A stretch of DNA of 64,000 bases from Actinokineospora auranticolor (GCF_002934265.1 NZ_PTIX01000003.1:248001-312000); one strand, 5' to 3'. Positions 44,828 through 53,311 are shown, counted from the stretch's first letter. Notes: generated from the letters alone by a model not told the origin. Numbers and translations: made by a program.

Positions 44828-46740
44828 CCGACGTCCGGCGGGCGGTCGACGCCGTCTTCAAACTGGAGGCGGCGCGGCTGGTCGCCGGGTTGACGCGGCT
44901 CGTGCGCGACGTCGGCCTGGCCGAGGAGTTGGCCCAGGACGCCCTTGTCGCGGCCATGGAACAGTGGCCCGGGTCGGGCGTCCCGGACAACCCGGGCGCC
45001 TGGCTCATGGCCGTCGCCAAGCGGCGGGCGGTGGACCACATCCGGCGCGCGGAGACGCTGGACCGCAAACGAGCGGAGTTGGCGAGGGAGGTCCGGGAGG
45101 AAGACGCGGCGCAGGACAAGGACGACGTCCTGCGGCTGATGTTCCTGTCCTGCCACCCGGTTCTCCCGACCCCCGCCCGTGTCGCCCTGACCCTGCGCCT
45201 GCTCGGTGGGCTCACCGCCGCGGAGATCGCGCGGGCGTTCCTCGTCACCGAAGCCGTCATCACCCGCCGGATCGCCGAGGCCAAGCGGGCCTTGGCCGAG
45301 GTGCCGTTCGACCTGCCCGAGCCCGACGCCATGGCCGCGCGCCTGTCGTCGGTACTGGAGGCGGTCTACCTCATCTTCAACGAGGGCTACTCCGCGACCT
45401 CCGGCGACGACCTGCAACGCCCCGCGCTGTGCCAGGAAGCCTTGCGGTTGGGGCGTTTGCTGGCCGAACTGGCCCCGCAAGAGTCCGAAGTGCACGGTCT
45501 TGTCGCGCTCATGGAGATCCAGGCGTCGCGCACCGCCGCCCGGACCGGGCCGGACGGTGAACCCGTGCAGCTCCACGAGCAGAACCGCGGCCGCTGGGAC
45601 CGACTGCTCATCCACCGCGGCTTCACGGCGATGCTTCGCGCTCGCCAAATCGGCGGCCCACCCGGCCCGTACGTCCTGCAGGCCGCCATCGCCGTCTGCC
45701 ACGCCCAGGCCCGCAGCGCCGACGACACCGACTGGCCGCGCATCGCCGCCCTGTACGCGGCGCTGGTCCGCGTCCTCCCGACCGCGGTCGTCCGCCTCAA
45801 CCAGGCCGTCGCCGTCGGCATGGCGCACGGCCCCGAAGCCGGACTCGCGCTGACCGACGCCATCTCCCTGCCCGACTACCACCTGCTCCCGGCCGTCCGC
45901 GGCGATCTCCTCCTCCGCCTCGGCCGCGAAACACAGGCGCGCCTAGAGTTCGAGCGCGCCGCCAACCTCACCACCAACGCCGCCGAACGCGCCTTCCTCC
46001 TCCGTCGCGCCGACGCGATCGTCCCCACCCCGACCACGCGCACCCTCGGCCAAGCCTGCGCCGACTTCCTCGCCCGCGAAGACCTGGGCCCCTCGACGAT
46101 CCGCTCCTACGCCCAAACCCTGCGTCGCCTCTGCCGATCGCTCGGCGACAACAAACCTCTCGACGCCACAACGGCGACCGACATCGCCACAGTCTTCAAC
46201 TCCACATGGGACAAAGCGGCCCCCAAGACCTGGAACCGCCACCTCTCCGCGGTCCGGACCTTCGCCAAGTGGTCCTCATTGGACAGTCTAGACGGCGAAC
46301 TGGAACGTCGTCCCGAGACCAGCGAACCGGCCAAACCCGCCCCGCTGCAAGGAATCTGGGAACTCCCCGACGTCCCACTACGCGAACAGACCCTCTGGCG
46401 CCTGCTCCACGAGTCCGAAGCCAAGGTCACCACCGTCCTCGCCATCAACATCGAGCACCTGGACCTCGCCGACCGCCGCGCCCGCGTCCGCGGCACCTGG
46501 GTCACCTGGCGCTCCGGCACCGCCGCGCTCCTGCCCGCCCTGGTCGCCGACCGCCCCTCCGGCCCGCTCTTCCTCAGCGACCGCCGCCCCGGTCCCGCCC
46601 GCACCCCGTCCCCGGACGACCTCTGCCCCCACACCGGCCGCCGCCGCCTCTCCTACGAACGCGCCGAATACCTCTTCAAACAGGCCACCCGCGCCCTCGA
46701 CCCCGACGGCTACACCCTCCGCGGCCTCAGAACCGGCTGA
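44824..46740 (+). CDS. ECF42-type RNA polymerase sigma factor fused to a truncated tyrosine-recombinase-like domain
   Basis: 638 residues. About 1-170: sigma region 2 (GLAEELAQDALVAAMEQWP, NPGAWLMAVAKRRAVDHIRR) and region 4 (GGLTAAEIARAFLVTEAVITRR, quoted only in part). About 170-398: the DUF6596/TPR-like extension normal for ECF42. From about 400: SAM-like core-binding segment (ADFLAREDLGPSTIRSYAQT) and an integrase-like segment (EHLDLADRRARVRGTWVTW, LLPALVADRPSGPLFLSDRR). The frame stops at TLRGLRTG, where relatives have the HxxR box, so HxxR and the Tyr are absent, and the first Arg appears to be Lys. Recombination activity is therefore unlikely. Confidence 0.88.
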   Translation: MTDVRRAVDAVFKLEAARLVAGLTRLVRDVGLAEELAQDALVAAMEQWPGSGVPDNPGAWLMAVAKRRAVDHIRRAETLDRKRAELAREVREEDAAQDKDDVLRLMFLSCHPVLPTPARVALTLRLLGGLTAAEIARAFLVTEAVITRRIAEAKRALAEVPFDLPEPDAMAARLSSVLEAVYLIFNEGYSATSGDDLQRPALCQEALRLGRLLAELAPQESEVHGLVALMEIQASRTAARTGPDGEPVQLHEQNRGRWDRLLIHRGFTAMLRARQIGGPPGPYVLQAAIAVCHAQARSADDTDWPRIAALYAALVRVLPTAVVRLNQAVAVGMAHGPEAGLALTDAISLPDYHLLPAVRGDLLLRLGRETQARLEFERAANLTTNAAERAFLLRRADAIVPTPTTRTLGQACADFLAREDLGPSTIRSYAQTLRRLCRSLGDNKPLDATTATDIATVFNSTWDKAAPKTWNRHLSAVRTFAKWSSLDSLDGELERRPETSEPAKPAPLQGIWELPDVPLREQTLWRLLHESEAKVTTVLAINIEHLDLADRRARVRGTWVTWRSGTAALLPALVADRPSGPLFLSDRRPGPARTPSPDDLCPHTGRRRLSYERAEYLFKQATRALDPDGYTLRGLRTG

Positions 46741-46759
46741 CCACGTCGTCCACCGGTCG

Positions 46760-47375
46760 AAGGCTTTGACCGGCGACAGGTAGAACAACAGGTGCCCAGC
46801 AGCGGAATAATCGTAAGCAGGCGAGAAATATAGCTGCGTCTGGTGTTCCGGTGGCAAACAACATAATGAGCGGAGGCATGCGTAATGGCATCTGCGACCA
46901 AAAGCTTTTGATCACTCCCGGCATGCCGCCAATCGAGTGAAGAATCCCGGAGGCAGTTCCGGTCGGCGGCCTCGTTGTGACAAGTATTGTGCATTGTCAT
47001 CGCGCTGGTTGGCTTGTATGGGGCTACAGGGACTGCGCAATGTTGCGGAAGCGGGTCTTCAGCAGCTCTTCACGGATGCCTTTGCCGAACAGAACAAGCG
47101 TTTTGACCAGACCCTCAGCAGACTGGAAAGCAACGATGCAGAGGCGGCGACGCTCCTTCGTGAGCTGCGAGCGGAGATCGAGCAACTGCGAAGCGGTGGA
47201 CGAGCGGTAGACTTCGATGCCGCTGCCATGTTGAGTGAAGCCTCGCGCAAGCTCGCTGGCCTGCCGGACTATGCGCCGATGCTCAACAAAGCCGCACACA
47301 AGCTTAGTGGCCTTGAAGGGCTAGTTGTGGCCCTTGGGAAGGTTGTGCGAAAGTTGCCCGATAGGTAGCCCGGAT
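46760..47375. other. Low-G+C block, possible acquired DNA
   Basis: Two 60-base lines counted by hand (46801-46920) are 50% G+C, far below the neighbouring genes. The block begins right after the truncated recombinase-like domain and contains the coiled-coil gene at 47018. No terminal repeats or att-like duplication were found by eye. Confidence 0.65.
47018..47368 (+). CDS. Small coiled-coil protein, unrecognised
   Basis: From the ATG at 47018 the product is 116 residues: MGLQGLRNVAEAGLQQLF, then a long predicted amphipathic helix (EQNKRFDQTLSRLESND to LRELRAEIEQL) and a second helical part (AAMLSEASRKLAGL). Codon use is less GC-biased than neighbours, in line with the low-G+C block. No ribosome site is obvious. 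An ATG at 46937 in the same frame would add an unconvincing basic/Cys-rich stretch. Could be a phage or mobile-element accessory protein; not identified. Confidence 0.55.
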   Translation: MGLQGLRNVAEAGLQQLFTDAFAEQNKRFDQTLSRLESNDAEAATLLRELRAEIEQLRSGGRAVDFDAAAMLSEASRKLAGLPDYAPMLNKAAHKLSGLEGLVVALGKVVRKLPDR

Positions 47376-47531
47376 TCATTGGCAACGTTGGCCCTGTACG
47401 CATTTCACCGGCCTGACTGCCCACACCTCGTCAGAGTGGACGCGGGTGGTGACTTCGCCGTGCTGGGTCCCGGTTGCCGGACTCGGGCGGCCGGCGCACG
47501 CTGCGGTGTGACGGCGAACGGGAGAGGGCCC

Positions 47532-47789
47532 ATGGCGATCTGCGACACCTGCGGCAACGACTACTGGATGTCCTTCGAGGTCCGCACGGTCAGCGGCCAA
47601 GTGCACACCTTCGACAGCATCGAGTGCGCCGCCGCCCGGCTCGCGCCCATTTGCGAGCACTGCTCGTGCCGGGTGCTCGGGCACGGCGTCGAGGTCGAGG
47701 GCCGCTTCTTCTGCTGCGCCCACTGCGCCCGCCAGGGCGCCGAGCTCGGCAGCCAGATCCGGGACGCCGTCGGGGCGCACCCCGGCTGA
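47532..47789 (+). CDS. Small Cys-rich zinc-binding (prokaryotic metallothionein-like) protein
   Basis: The 85-residue protein has four CxxC-type pairs or near pairs: CDTCGNDY, SIECAAARLAP, CEHCSCRVLGHGVE and FFCCAHCARQG, with His in HCSC and HGVE. This matches a widespread actinobacterial protein type annotated as metallothionein-like; it likely binds Zn. ATG with GGGAGAGGG directly upstream. Convergent with the YdjM-type gene, whose stop is 2 bases away. Confidence 0.8.
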   Translation: MAICDTCGNDYWMSFEVRTVSGQVHTFDSIECAAARLAPICEHCSCRVLGHGVEVEGRFFCCAHCARQGAELGSQIRDAVGAHPG

Positions 47790-47790
47790 G

Positions 47791-48606
47791 TCAGCCCTGC
47801 CCCCACCACGTCAGCGGCACGTCCCGCAGCATCGGCAGCGCGCCCGTGTTGCGCAGGGCGATCAGCGACATCCACACGGCCACCACCGTCAGCAGCGGGC
47901 CGACGAAGGCCATCTCCACCCGGCCGCCGGTGCGCATCCGGAACACCTTCGGCGGGGCGACCGGGTACCAGGTCTTCCACGCGATCGGGACCGGCCACAG
48001 GATCGGGCAGCCCTGCTCGGTGATCGCGTCGCCCAGGTAGTGCGCGACGCAGCCGATGCCGACGGCCAGGCCGCAGGCGGCGGCGTTCGCGTCGGTCTGG
48101 TCCGTCCACTTGAGGCACGCGTAGGTGAGCAGAAGCGCCGTGCCGGTGATCCACAGGGCGTCGTTGCGGGGGCACCACTTGTGCATGATCCCGCGCACCG
48201 CCAGGCCGCAGAAGAAGAACATCAGCACCGGCAGCGCCCACGACCGGCTGGTCTGGATGATCGCGGTGGTGACGACCGTGGCCAACACCGCGAAGAACAG
48301 CGTGTGGGTCAGGCCGCGGTGGCCGCCGTCGCGGTTGGAGTCGCGCTTGGTGCGGGTCAGCCGGTAGACGCCGTGGCTGATCGTGTTGATCAGCTTGGAC
48401 CCGGCCTGGCTGACCGGGCCGAACGTCGACGACACGGTCGACTCCGGGTGGTCCAGGTCCGGCAGCAGCGCCGCGCCCGCGGCCAGGACCGCGCCGACCA
48501 GCCACCCCTTGGTGGACAGCTGGCCCAGGGCGTTGTCGGGGGTCAGCGCGGTCACCGTGGCCCAGGCCGTCAGGCCGCTCATCGCGTGCGTGGGTCCGGT
48601 GGACAC
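47791..48606 (-). CDS. YdjM-family membrane-bound metal-dependent hydrolase (DUF457)
   Basis: The 271-residue protein has about six membrane spans with conserved acidic/His motifs: HAMSGLTAW, LLPDLDHPESTVSS, HRGLTHTLFF and HYLGDAITEQGCPILWP. This is the LexA-regulated YdjM type in E. coli; no SOS box was seen here. Enzymatic substrate unknown. GTG start at 48606. It is divergent from the GNAT gene with a 59-bp gap. Confidence 0.9.
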   Translation of the reverse strand: MSTGPTHAMSGLTAWATVTALTPDNALGQLSTKGWLVGAVLAAGAALLPDLDHPESTVSSTFGPVSQAGSKLINTISHGVYRLTRTKRDSNRDGGHRGLTHTLFFAVLATVVTTAIIQTSRSWALPVLMFFFCGLAVRGIMHKWCPRNDALWITGTALLLTYACLKWTDQTDANAAACGLAVGIGCVAHYLGDAITEQGCPILWPVPIAWKTWYPVAPPKVFRMRTGGRVEMAFVGPLLTVVAVWMSLIALRNTGALPMLRDVPLTWWGQG

Positions 48607-48652
48607 CGGCCGACCCCCTCCTAAATCGGGAGCCCCGGCGGCCCGGCGCGCC

Positions 48653-48658
48653 TAGGAT
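48653..48658 (+). promoter_or_regulatory. -10 box TAGGAT of a leaderless promoter
   Basis: A near-consensus -10 hexamer 7 bases before the GTG start of the GNAT gene; with no Shine-Dalgarno sequence present, transcription probably begins at the start codon. Confidence 0.6.
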
Positions 48659-48665
48659 TCGGCTG

Positions 48666-49223
48666 GTGCCGACCCCCGAGTTGCCGCTGACCACCAGCAG
48701 GCTCGTGCTGCGCCCGTTCGTCCCGGAGGACGCGGAGGCGCTGTACAAGATCCAGTCCCGGGAGGATGTCACGAAGTACCTCTACTGGGGCCCGCGAACG
48801 CGGGAAGAAGTACGGCAAGTCGTGGCCGACCGTATGACGTTCACCACCCTGAACGACGTCGGTGACCGGATCGTGCTGGCGGTGCAGCTGCGCGCGACGG
48901 GGGAGCTGCTCGGCGACGTCAACCTCGGCCTGGTCAGCGCCGAGCACCGCACGGGCGAGATCGGCTACATCTTCCACCCCGACCACCACGGCCACGGGTA
49001 CGCCAACGAGGCCGCCCTCGAGATCCTGCGCGTGGGCTTCGAGGTCATCGGCCTGCACCGGATCGTCGCCCGCCTGGACGCGGACAACACCGCGTCGGCC
49101 AACCTCGCCGAGCGGCTGGGCATGCGCAAGGAAGCCCACTTCCGCAAGAACGAGTTCGTCCAGGGCCGCTGGGCCGACGAGGCCGTCTACGCCCTGCTCG
49201 CCGAAGAGTGGAAAGCGCGGTAA
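48666..49223 (+). CDS. GNAT acetyltransferase, RimJ/RimL type
   Basis: The 185-residue enzyme starts LPLTTSRLVLRPFVPEDAEA and has the acetyl-CoA region EIGYIFHPDHHGHGYANEA, then HRIVARLDADNTASANLAER and GMRKEAHFRKNEFV, all typical of RimJ/RimL-like N-acetyltransferases. Substrate (ribosomal protein, other N-terminus or small molecule) unknown. Leaderless GTG start supported by the TAGGAT box. A bidirectional terminator follows at 49286. Confidence 0.92.
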   Translation: MPTPELPLTTSRLVLRPFVPEDAEALYKIQSREDVTKYLYWGPRTREEVRQVVADRMTFTTLNDVGDRIVLAVQLRATGELLGDVNLGLVSAEHRTGEIGYIFHPDHHGHGYANEAALEILRVGFEVIGLHRIVARLDADNTASANLAERLGMRKEAHFRKNEFVQGRWADEAVYALLAEEWKAR

Positions 49224-49285
49224 CTGTGACATCGCCGCGGCTTCGCCTCGGCGGTGAGATCGCCTTTGAGCCGATCTCTTCCCTC

Positions 49286-49320
49286 GCGGTTCACGCGGCC
49301 CGAGGGGCCGCGTGAACCGC
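49286..49320. terminator. Bidirectional terminator
   Basis: Perfect 15-bp stem (49286-49300 with 49306-49320) and 5-nt loop between the convergent GNAT and helix-turn-helix genes. A smaller GAGATCG/CGATCTC inverted repeat lies at 49256-49278. Confidence 0.85.
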
Positions 49321-49442
49321 TCAGTCCAGAGACCGGCGCGATCTCGCGGTGCGGGCCGACTCGGCCGGTGAGCCGGCCCGGGAGGCGGGGCCGTCAACCG
49401 TAGGGGCGGCGGGGGCCAGGTTGTTGAGCGGGAATGGGGATT

Positions 49443-49847
49443 TCACAGTTCTAAGGCGCGGAAGCGTTCGTGGGCGGCTTGGCGGCTCACGCCCAGCGCC
49501 GAGCCGACGTCGGTCCACGACGCGCCGCGGTGGCGGGCGGCCTGAACCGCCTTGGTGGTCAGGGGGCGGTGCCACTTCTCCACCTCGGCCAGCAGCTTCA
49601 AGGCGGCCTCGGGTCGGGTCGTGATCATCTCCTCCACCTGTTCGCGCAGGACATCGGACTTCACCACCAGCCAGTTCGGCGGCTGGCTCTCCACCGCCGG
49701 GAAGGCGTGGTCGCGCAGCCAGTGGGTGGTGGCGTCCTCGGTAGTGGGGAAGTAGCGGTCCGCGGCCCAGCCGCAGTCGCAGATCGGGCGCAGGTCCACC
49801 ACGCTGAGGCGGTGGCCGGGGAACTCCTCGGCGAAGTCGTCGAACAT
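49443..49847 (-). CDS. Small helix-turn-helix protein, probable regulator
   Basis: The 134-residue protein starts [20 protein letters not shown] and has a conserved middle ([17 protein letters not shown], with two Cys and a nearby His that could bind metal). The C-terminal helix-turn-helix ([20 protein letters not shown]) is at about 108-128. ATG at 49847 has no ribosome site but a TATCTT -10-like box 7 bases upstream on the minus strand, so it is likely leaderless. A perfect inverted repeat abuts the start codon, suggesting autoregulation. Divergent from icd. Confidence 0.8.
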   Translation of the reverse strand: MFDDFAEEFPGHRLSVVDLRPICDCGWAADRYFPTTEDATTHWLRDHAFPAVESQPPNWLVVKSDVLREQVEEMITTRPEAALKLLAEVEKWHRPLTTKAVQAARHRGASWTDVGSALGVSRQAAHERFRALEL

Positions 49848-49871
49848 GGCTGTCAAGATACCTTGACAGCC
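49848..49871. promoter_or_regulatory. Operator-like inverted repeat GGCTGTCAAG-N4-CTTGACAGCC
   Basis: Perfect 10-bp arms with an ATAC spacer directly next to the start codon of the helix-turn-helix gene and about 105 bp upstream of icd. It includes a TTGACA hexamer on the + strand, so it could also touch the icd promoter (inference). Confidence 0.75.
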
Positions 49872-49976
49872 TACGATCCCGCCCCGGGTGACCGTGCCCA
49901 CAAGCGGCGGGTGGGCAGCTACCAGTACGCTTGTACCGTTTGCGAGGCGTTGAAGGCGAGAGGAGCACCGCGGCTC

Positions 49977-51197
49977 ATGTCCAAGATCAAGGTCCAGGGG
50001 AAGGTCGTCGAACTCGACGGCGACGAGATGACCCGGATCATCTGGCAGTTCATCAAGGACAAGCTGATCCACCCCTACCTGGACGTGGACCTGGAGTACT
50101 ACGACCTGGGCATCGAGCACCGCGACGCCACCGACGACCAGGTGACGATCGACGCCGCCAACGCCATCAAGCAGCACGGCGTCGGCGTCAAGTGCGCCAC
50201 CATCACCCCGGACGAGGCCCGGGTCGAGGAGTTCGGCCTCAAGAAGATGTGGGTCTCGCCCAACGGCACGATCCGCAACATCCTCGGCGGCGTGGTCTTC
50301 CGCGAGCCGATCATCATCTCGAACATCCCGCGGCTGGTGCCGGGCTGGACCAAGCCGATCATCATCGGCCGCCACGCCCACGGCGACCAGTACAAGGCCA
50401 CCAACTTCAAGGTCCCCGGCGCCGGTGAGCTGACCATCACCTTCACGCCCGCGGACGGCTCCGAGCCCGTCAAGCACGTGGTGGCCAACTACGGCCCCGA
50501 CGGCGGCGTGGCCATGGGCATGTACAACTTCACCAAGTCCATCGAGGACTTCGCGCGCGCGTCCTTCTCCTACGGCCTGCAGCGCAACTACCCGGTGTAC
50601 ATGTCCACGAAGAACACCATCCTCAAGGCGTACGACGGCGCCTTCAAGGACATCTTCCAGGCGATCTTCGACGCCGAGTTCAAGGCCGAGTTCGACGCCA
50701 AGGGCCTCACCTACGAGCACCGCCTCATCGACGACATGGTCGCCGCGGCCATGAAGTGGGAGGGCGGCTACGTCTGGGCCTGCAAGAACTACGACGGCGA
50801 CGTCCAGTCCGACACCGTCGCGCAGGGCTTCGGCTCGCTCGGCCTGATGACCTCCGTGCTGTCCACCCCGGACGGCCGCACCGTCGAGGCCGAGGCCGCG
50901 CACGGCACCGTGACCCGGCACTACCGCCAGCACCAGGCGTGCAAGCCGACCTCCACCAACCCGATCGCCTCGATCTACGCGTGGACCCGCGGCCTGGCCC
51001 ACCGGGGCAAGCTGGACAGCACCCCCGAGGTCACCGGCTTCGCCGAGACCCTGGAGCGGGTCGTCATCGAGACCGTCGAGAGCGGCAAGATGACCAAGGA
51101 CCTGGCGCTGCTGGTCGGCAAGGACCAGGCGTGGCAGACCACCGAGGACTTCCTCGGCACCCTGGACGAGAACCTGCAGAAGAAGATGGCGGGCTGA
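49977..51197 (+). CDS. icd: NADP-dependent isocitrate dehydrogenase, homodimeric type
   Basis: TCA-cycle enzyme giving 2-oxoglutarate and NADPH. The 406-residue sequence is the dimeric, eukaryote-like type II enzyme (as Icd1, Rv3339c): [20 protein letters not shown] start, [38 protein letters not shown] (substrate loop, Ser/Arg), [10 protein letters not shown], and the C-terminal [19 protein letters not shown] lies about 11 bases before the ATG. The frame stays open upstream but that overlaps the divergent regulator. A terminator follows. Confidence 0.97.
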   Translation: MSKIKVQGKVVELDGDEMTRIIWQFIKDKLIHPYLDVDLEYYDLGIEHRDATDDQVTIDAANAIKQHGVGVKCATITPDEARVEEFGLKKMWVSPNGTIRNILGGVVFREPIIISNIPRLVPGWTKPIIIGRHAHGDQYKATNFKVPGAGELTITFTPADGSEPVKHVVANYGPDGGVAMGMYNFTKSIEDFARASFSYGLQRNYPVYMSTKNTILKAYDGAFKDIFQAIFDAEFKAEFDAKGLTYEHRLIDDMVAAAMKWEGGYVWACKNYDGDVQSDTVAQGFGSLGLMTSVLSTPDGRTVEAEAAHGTVTRHYRQHQACKPTSTNPIASIYAWTRGLAHRGKLDSTPEVTGFAETLERVVIETVESGKMTKDLALLVGKDQAWQTTEDFLGTLDENLQKKMAG

Positions 51198-51211
51198 CGC
51201 CCTCTTCCCGC

Positions 51212-51243
51212 ACCGGGCCCCCGCCGACCAGCGGGGGCCCGGT
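51212..51243 (+). terminator. Terminator of icd
   Basis: 13-bp perfect GC stem (51212-51224 with 51231-51243), 6-nt loop, then CTCGTTC; 14 bases after the icd stop. Confidence 0.88.
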
Positions 51244-51376
51244 CTCGTTCGTGACCCTGCGTGCCCGGCGTTGGCCCCTGCGGGTGGTTCGGCGGACCGG
51301 TACTGGCGCGGGTGGGGTCCGGTGCGCCACCGTGGGGATGACGATCTGCGTTGGAACCGGTCTAGGAGCGTCTGTC

Positions 51377-51694
51377 GTGCTGTTGCCGAAGCGGGCCATG
51401 ATGGTGGGTGGCGCGATCGTGGGCCTCGCGGTGATCTACTCGATGAGCGTGGACCCGCCGAACAGCGCGACCACGCCGACCAGCAGCGATGCCAAGTGCC
51501 GGATGGCGGTCACCGCCGACGTGCTCAACGTGCGCTCCGCGCCGGAGCCGAACGCCGAGATCGTCGGCAAGTACAAGACCGGCGCCGAGTCGGACGCGGA
51601 GAACGTCGTGCAGAACGGCTTCCGCAAGCTCGGCGAGAACCGCTGGGCGTCGGCCGAGTTCCTCAAGCCCCTCCAGGGCCGCAACTGTGGTTGA
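51377..51694 (+). CDS. SH3b-domain protein, membrane-anchored or secreted
   Basis: The 105-residue protein has a basic N-terminus and one hydrophobic segment (AMMVGGAIVGLAVIYSM, about 7-24), then a bacterial SH3 domain (CRMAVTADVLNVRSAPEPNAE to WASAEFLKP) with two Cys that may form a disulfide. SH3b domains often bind cell wall. AGGAG lies 8 bases before the GTG at 51377, which decides the start. xthA follows 87 bases later. Confidence 0.82.
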   Translation: MLLPKRAMMVGGAIVGLAVIYSMSVDPPNSATTPTSSDAKCRMAVTADVLNVRSAPEPNAEIVGKYKTGAESDAENVVQNGFRKLGENRWASAEFLKPLQGRNCG

Positions 51695-51769
51695 TTCCTC
51701 CCAACCCCCTCATCCCCACCCGGCATCGTCCCCGACCGGGCGAGCGAACGGCGAAACCCGGTAGCCCCT

Positions 51770-51775
51770 TAGGCT
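51770..51775 (+). promoter_or_regulatory. -10 box TAGGCT of a leaderless promoter
   Basis: Stands 6 bases before the GTG start of the exonuclease III gene, which lacks a Shine-Dalgarno sequence. Confidence 0.5.
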
Positions 51776-51781
51776 GGCGCG

Positions 51782-52591
51782 GTGCTGACCGTGTCGACCG
51801 TGAACGTCAACGGCCTGCGGGCCGCGGCCAAGAAGGGCTTCCTGGAGTGGCTGGCGGCCACCGAGGCCGACGTCGTCTGCCTGCAGGAAGTGCGTGCGGC
51901 CACCGATGAGCTGCCCCCGGAGGCGGGCGCCCCGGATGGCTGGTTCGCCACCCACGCCGAGTCCACCCTGTTCCGCGGCCGCAACGGCGTCGCCGTCTAC
52001 TCGCGGACCCGGCCCACCGCCACCCGCGTCGGGTTCGGCGTGCCGGAGTTCGAGGCCAGCGGGCGGTACGTGGAGGCGTGGTTCCCGGGTCTGGTGGTGG
52101 CCAGCGTCTACCTGCCCAGCGGCGAGGTCGGCACGCTGCGGCAGGACCAGAAGGAGCGGTTCATGGAGACGTTCCTGCCGTACCTGGTCGAACTGCGGGC
52201 CAAGGCCGCCGCGAGCGGCTGCGAGGTCCTGGTCTGCGGCGACTGGAACATCGCGCACCAGGAGATCGACCTGAAGGCGTGGAAGGCCAACCGCAAGAAC
52301 GCGGGCTTCACCCCCGGCGAGCGGGCGTGGCTGGGCCGCGTCTTCGACGAAGCGGGCTACCGCGACGTCCTGCGCGGCCTGCACCCGGACGGCCCGGGGC
52401 CGTACACGTGGTGGTCGTACCGGGGGAAGGCCTTCGACAACGACTCGGGGTGGCGGATCGACCTCCAGGTCGCCACCCCCGGCCTGGCCCTGCGCGCCAC
52501 CTCGGCCGTCGTGGAGCGGCCGGAGAGCTACGACGCCCGCTGGACCGACCACGCCCCCATGACCGCCACCTACGACGTCTCGCGGGGCTGA
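51782..52591 (+). CDS. xthA: Exodeoxyribonuclease III (AP endonuclease)
   Basis: Cleaves DNA at abasic sites and removes 3' nucleotides in base-excision repair. The 269-residue EEP-fold protein shows all motifs: STVNVNGLRAAAKKG (Asn), VVCLQEVRA (Glu), CGDWNIAHQEIDL (GDxN) and TDHAPMTATYDV (Asp-His). Leaderless GTG start inferred from the TAGGCT box. The MNT gene follows after 33 bases. Confidence 0.95.
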   Translation: MLTVSTVNVNGLRAAAKKGFLEWLAATEADVVCLQEVRAATDELPPEAGAPDGWFATHAESTLFRGRNGVAVYSRTRPTATRVGFGVPEFEASGRYVEAWFPGLVVASVYLPSGEVGTLRQDQKERFMETFLPYLVELRAKAAASGCEVLVCGDWNIAHQEIDLKAWKANRKNAGFTPGERAWLGRVFDEAGYRDVLRGLHPDGPGPYTWWSYRGKAFDNDSGWRIDLQVATPGLALRATSAVVERPESYDARWTDHAPMTATYDVSRG

Positions 52592-52624
52592 GACCAGGCA
52601 CAACCGTGACCAGGAGGTGACGAG

Positions 52625-52933
52625 GTGCACGAGATCATCATCGCCAACCTGCCCGAGATCGAAGAGCTGTGCAGGCGACACGGCGTCCGCCGTCTCGATG
52701 TGTTCGGGTCGGCAGTCGGAGATTCGTTCGACCCCACGTCTAGCGACGTGGACACCCTCGTGGACTTCGACGCGCCGCCCGGGTTCGACCACTTCGGCAG
52801 CTATTTCGCGTTGAAGGAGGGGGTGGAGCGGCTTTTCGGGCGTTCCGTCGACCTCGTGAGCGGTTCCGCCATCCGCAACCCGTACTTCCGGCAGCAGGTC
52901 ATGGAGACCGGGGAGCTGCTCTATGCGGCGTGA
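52625..52933 (+). CDS. MNT-type nucleotidyltransferase (antitoxin of a HEPN/MNT pair)
   Basis: The 102-residue minimal nucleotidyltransferase carries the GSxnD-x-D site: FGSAVGDSFDPTSSDVDTLV with DVD as metal ligands. In complete HEPN-MNT systems this protein AMPylates and neutralises the HEPN RNase toxin. AGGAGGTGA precedes the GTG start closely. The expected HEPN gene begins 11 bases before its stop but is broken (see next entry), leaving an orphan antitoxin. Confidence 0.9.
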   Translation: MHEIIIANLPEIEELCRRHGVRRLDVFGSAVGDSFDPTSSDVDTLVDFDAPPGFDHFGSYFALKEGVERLFGRSVDLVSGSAIRNPYFRQQVMETGELLYAA

Positions 52934-53024
52934 ACCGCGCGCGTACGTCCGGGACGCGCTGCGCGCCGCTGAGCTGCTGGATGAGTTCACCACGGGCAAG
53001 TCACGGACCGTGGGGGCGGGGTGA
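52923..53024 (+). pseudogene. Truncated HEPN (HepT-like) toxin remnant
   Basis: ATG overlaps the MNT gene by 11 bp, the usual arrangement. The 33-codon frame reads MRREPRAYVRDALRAAELLD then EFTTGKSRTVGAG and stops. The first 25 residues match the first helix of HepT-type HEPN proteins, but the RxxxxH active site and the rest of the domain are absent. The following 53025-53311 shows no continuation I can recognise in any frame. Assignment rests on position and one helix. Confidence 0.6.
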
Positions 53025-53311
53025 CCGGTCGTCACCCACTTGCTCAACACCGCCCCGTCTCACTCGGACCGGTGAATCAGACCGACAGTGGTATCCCCCG
53101 TGTGGGTGGTAGCAGGCCCTTGGGGTTTCGACCTGCGCCTTCGCGGTGATCCACTACCCCGTGACGTGGCGCACCCGAGCAGGGGGATACGCTCCCCCGG
53201 CACCGGCCCCGGCGACGAACTCGCCCGCGGTCGGTTCGGCGTTCGGGGGCAGGGCCGGTAGTGCTTAGTCCAATCGAAGGACGGTAGAGCAGTGTCGAGC
53301 GGTGTCGTGTC

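Noticed and set aside
46741-46860. Frameshifted continuation of the recombinase domain after 46740
   Set aside because: Checked the other + frames for an HxxR box and Tyr motif; none seen before the low-G+C block.
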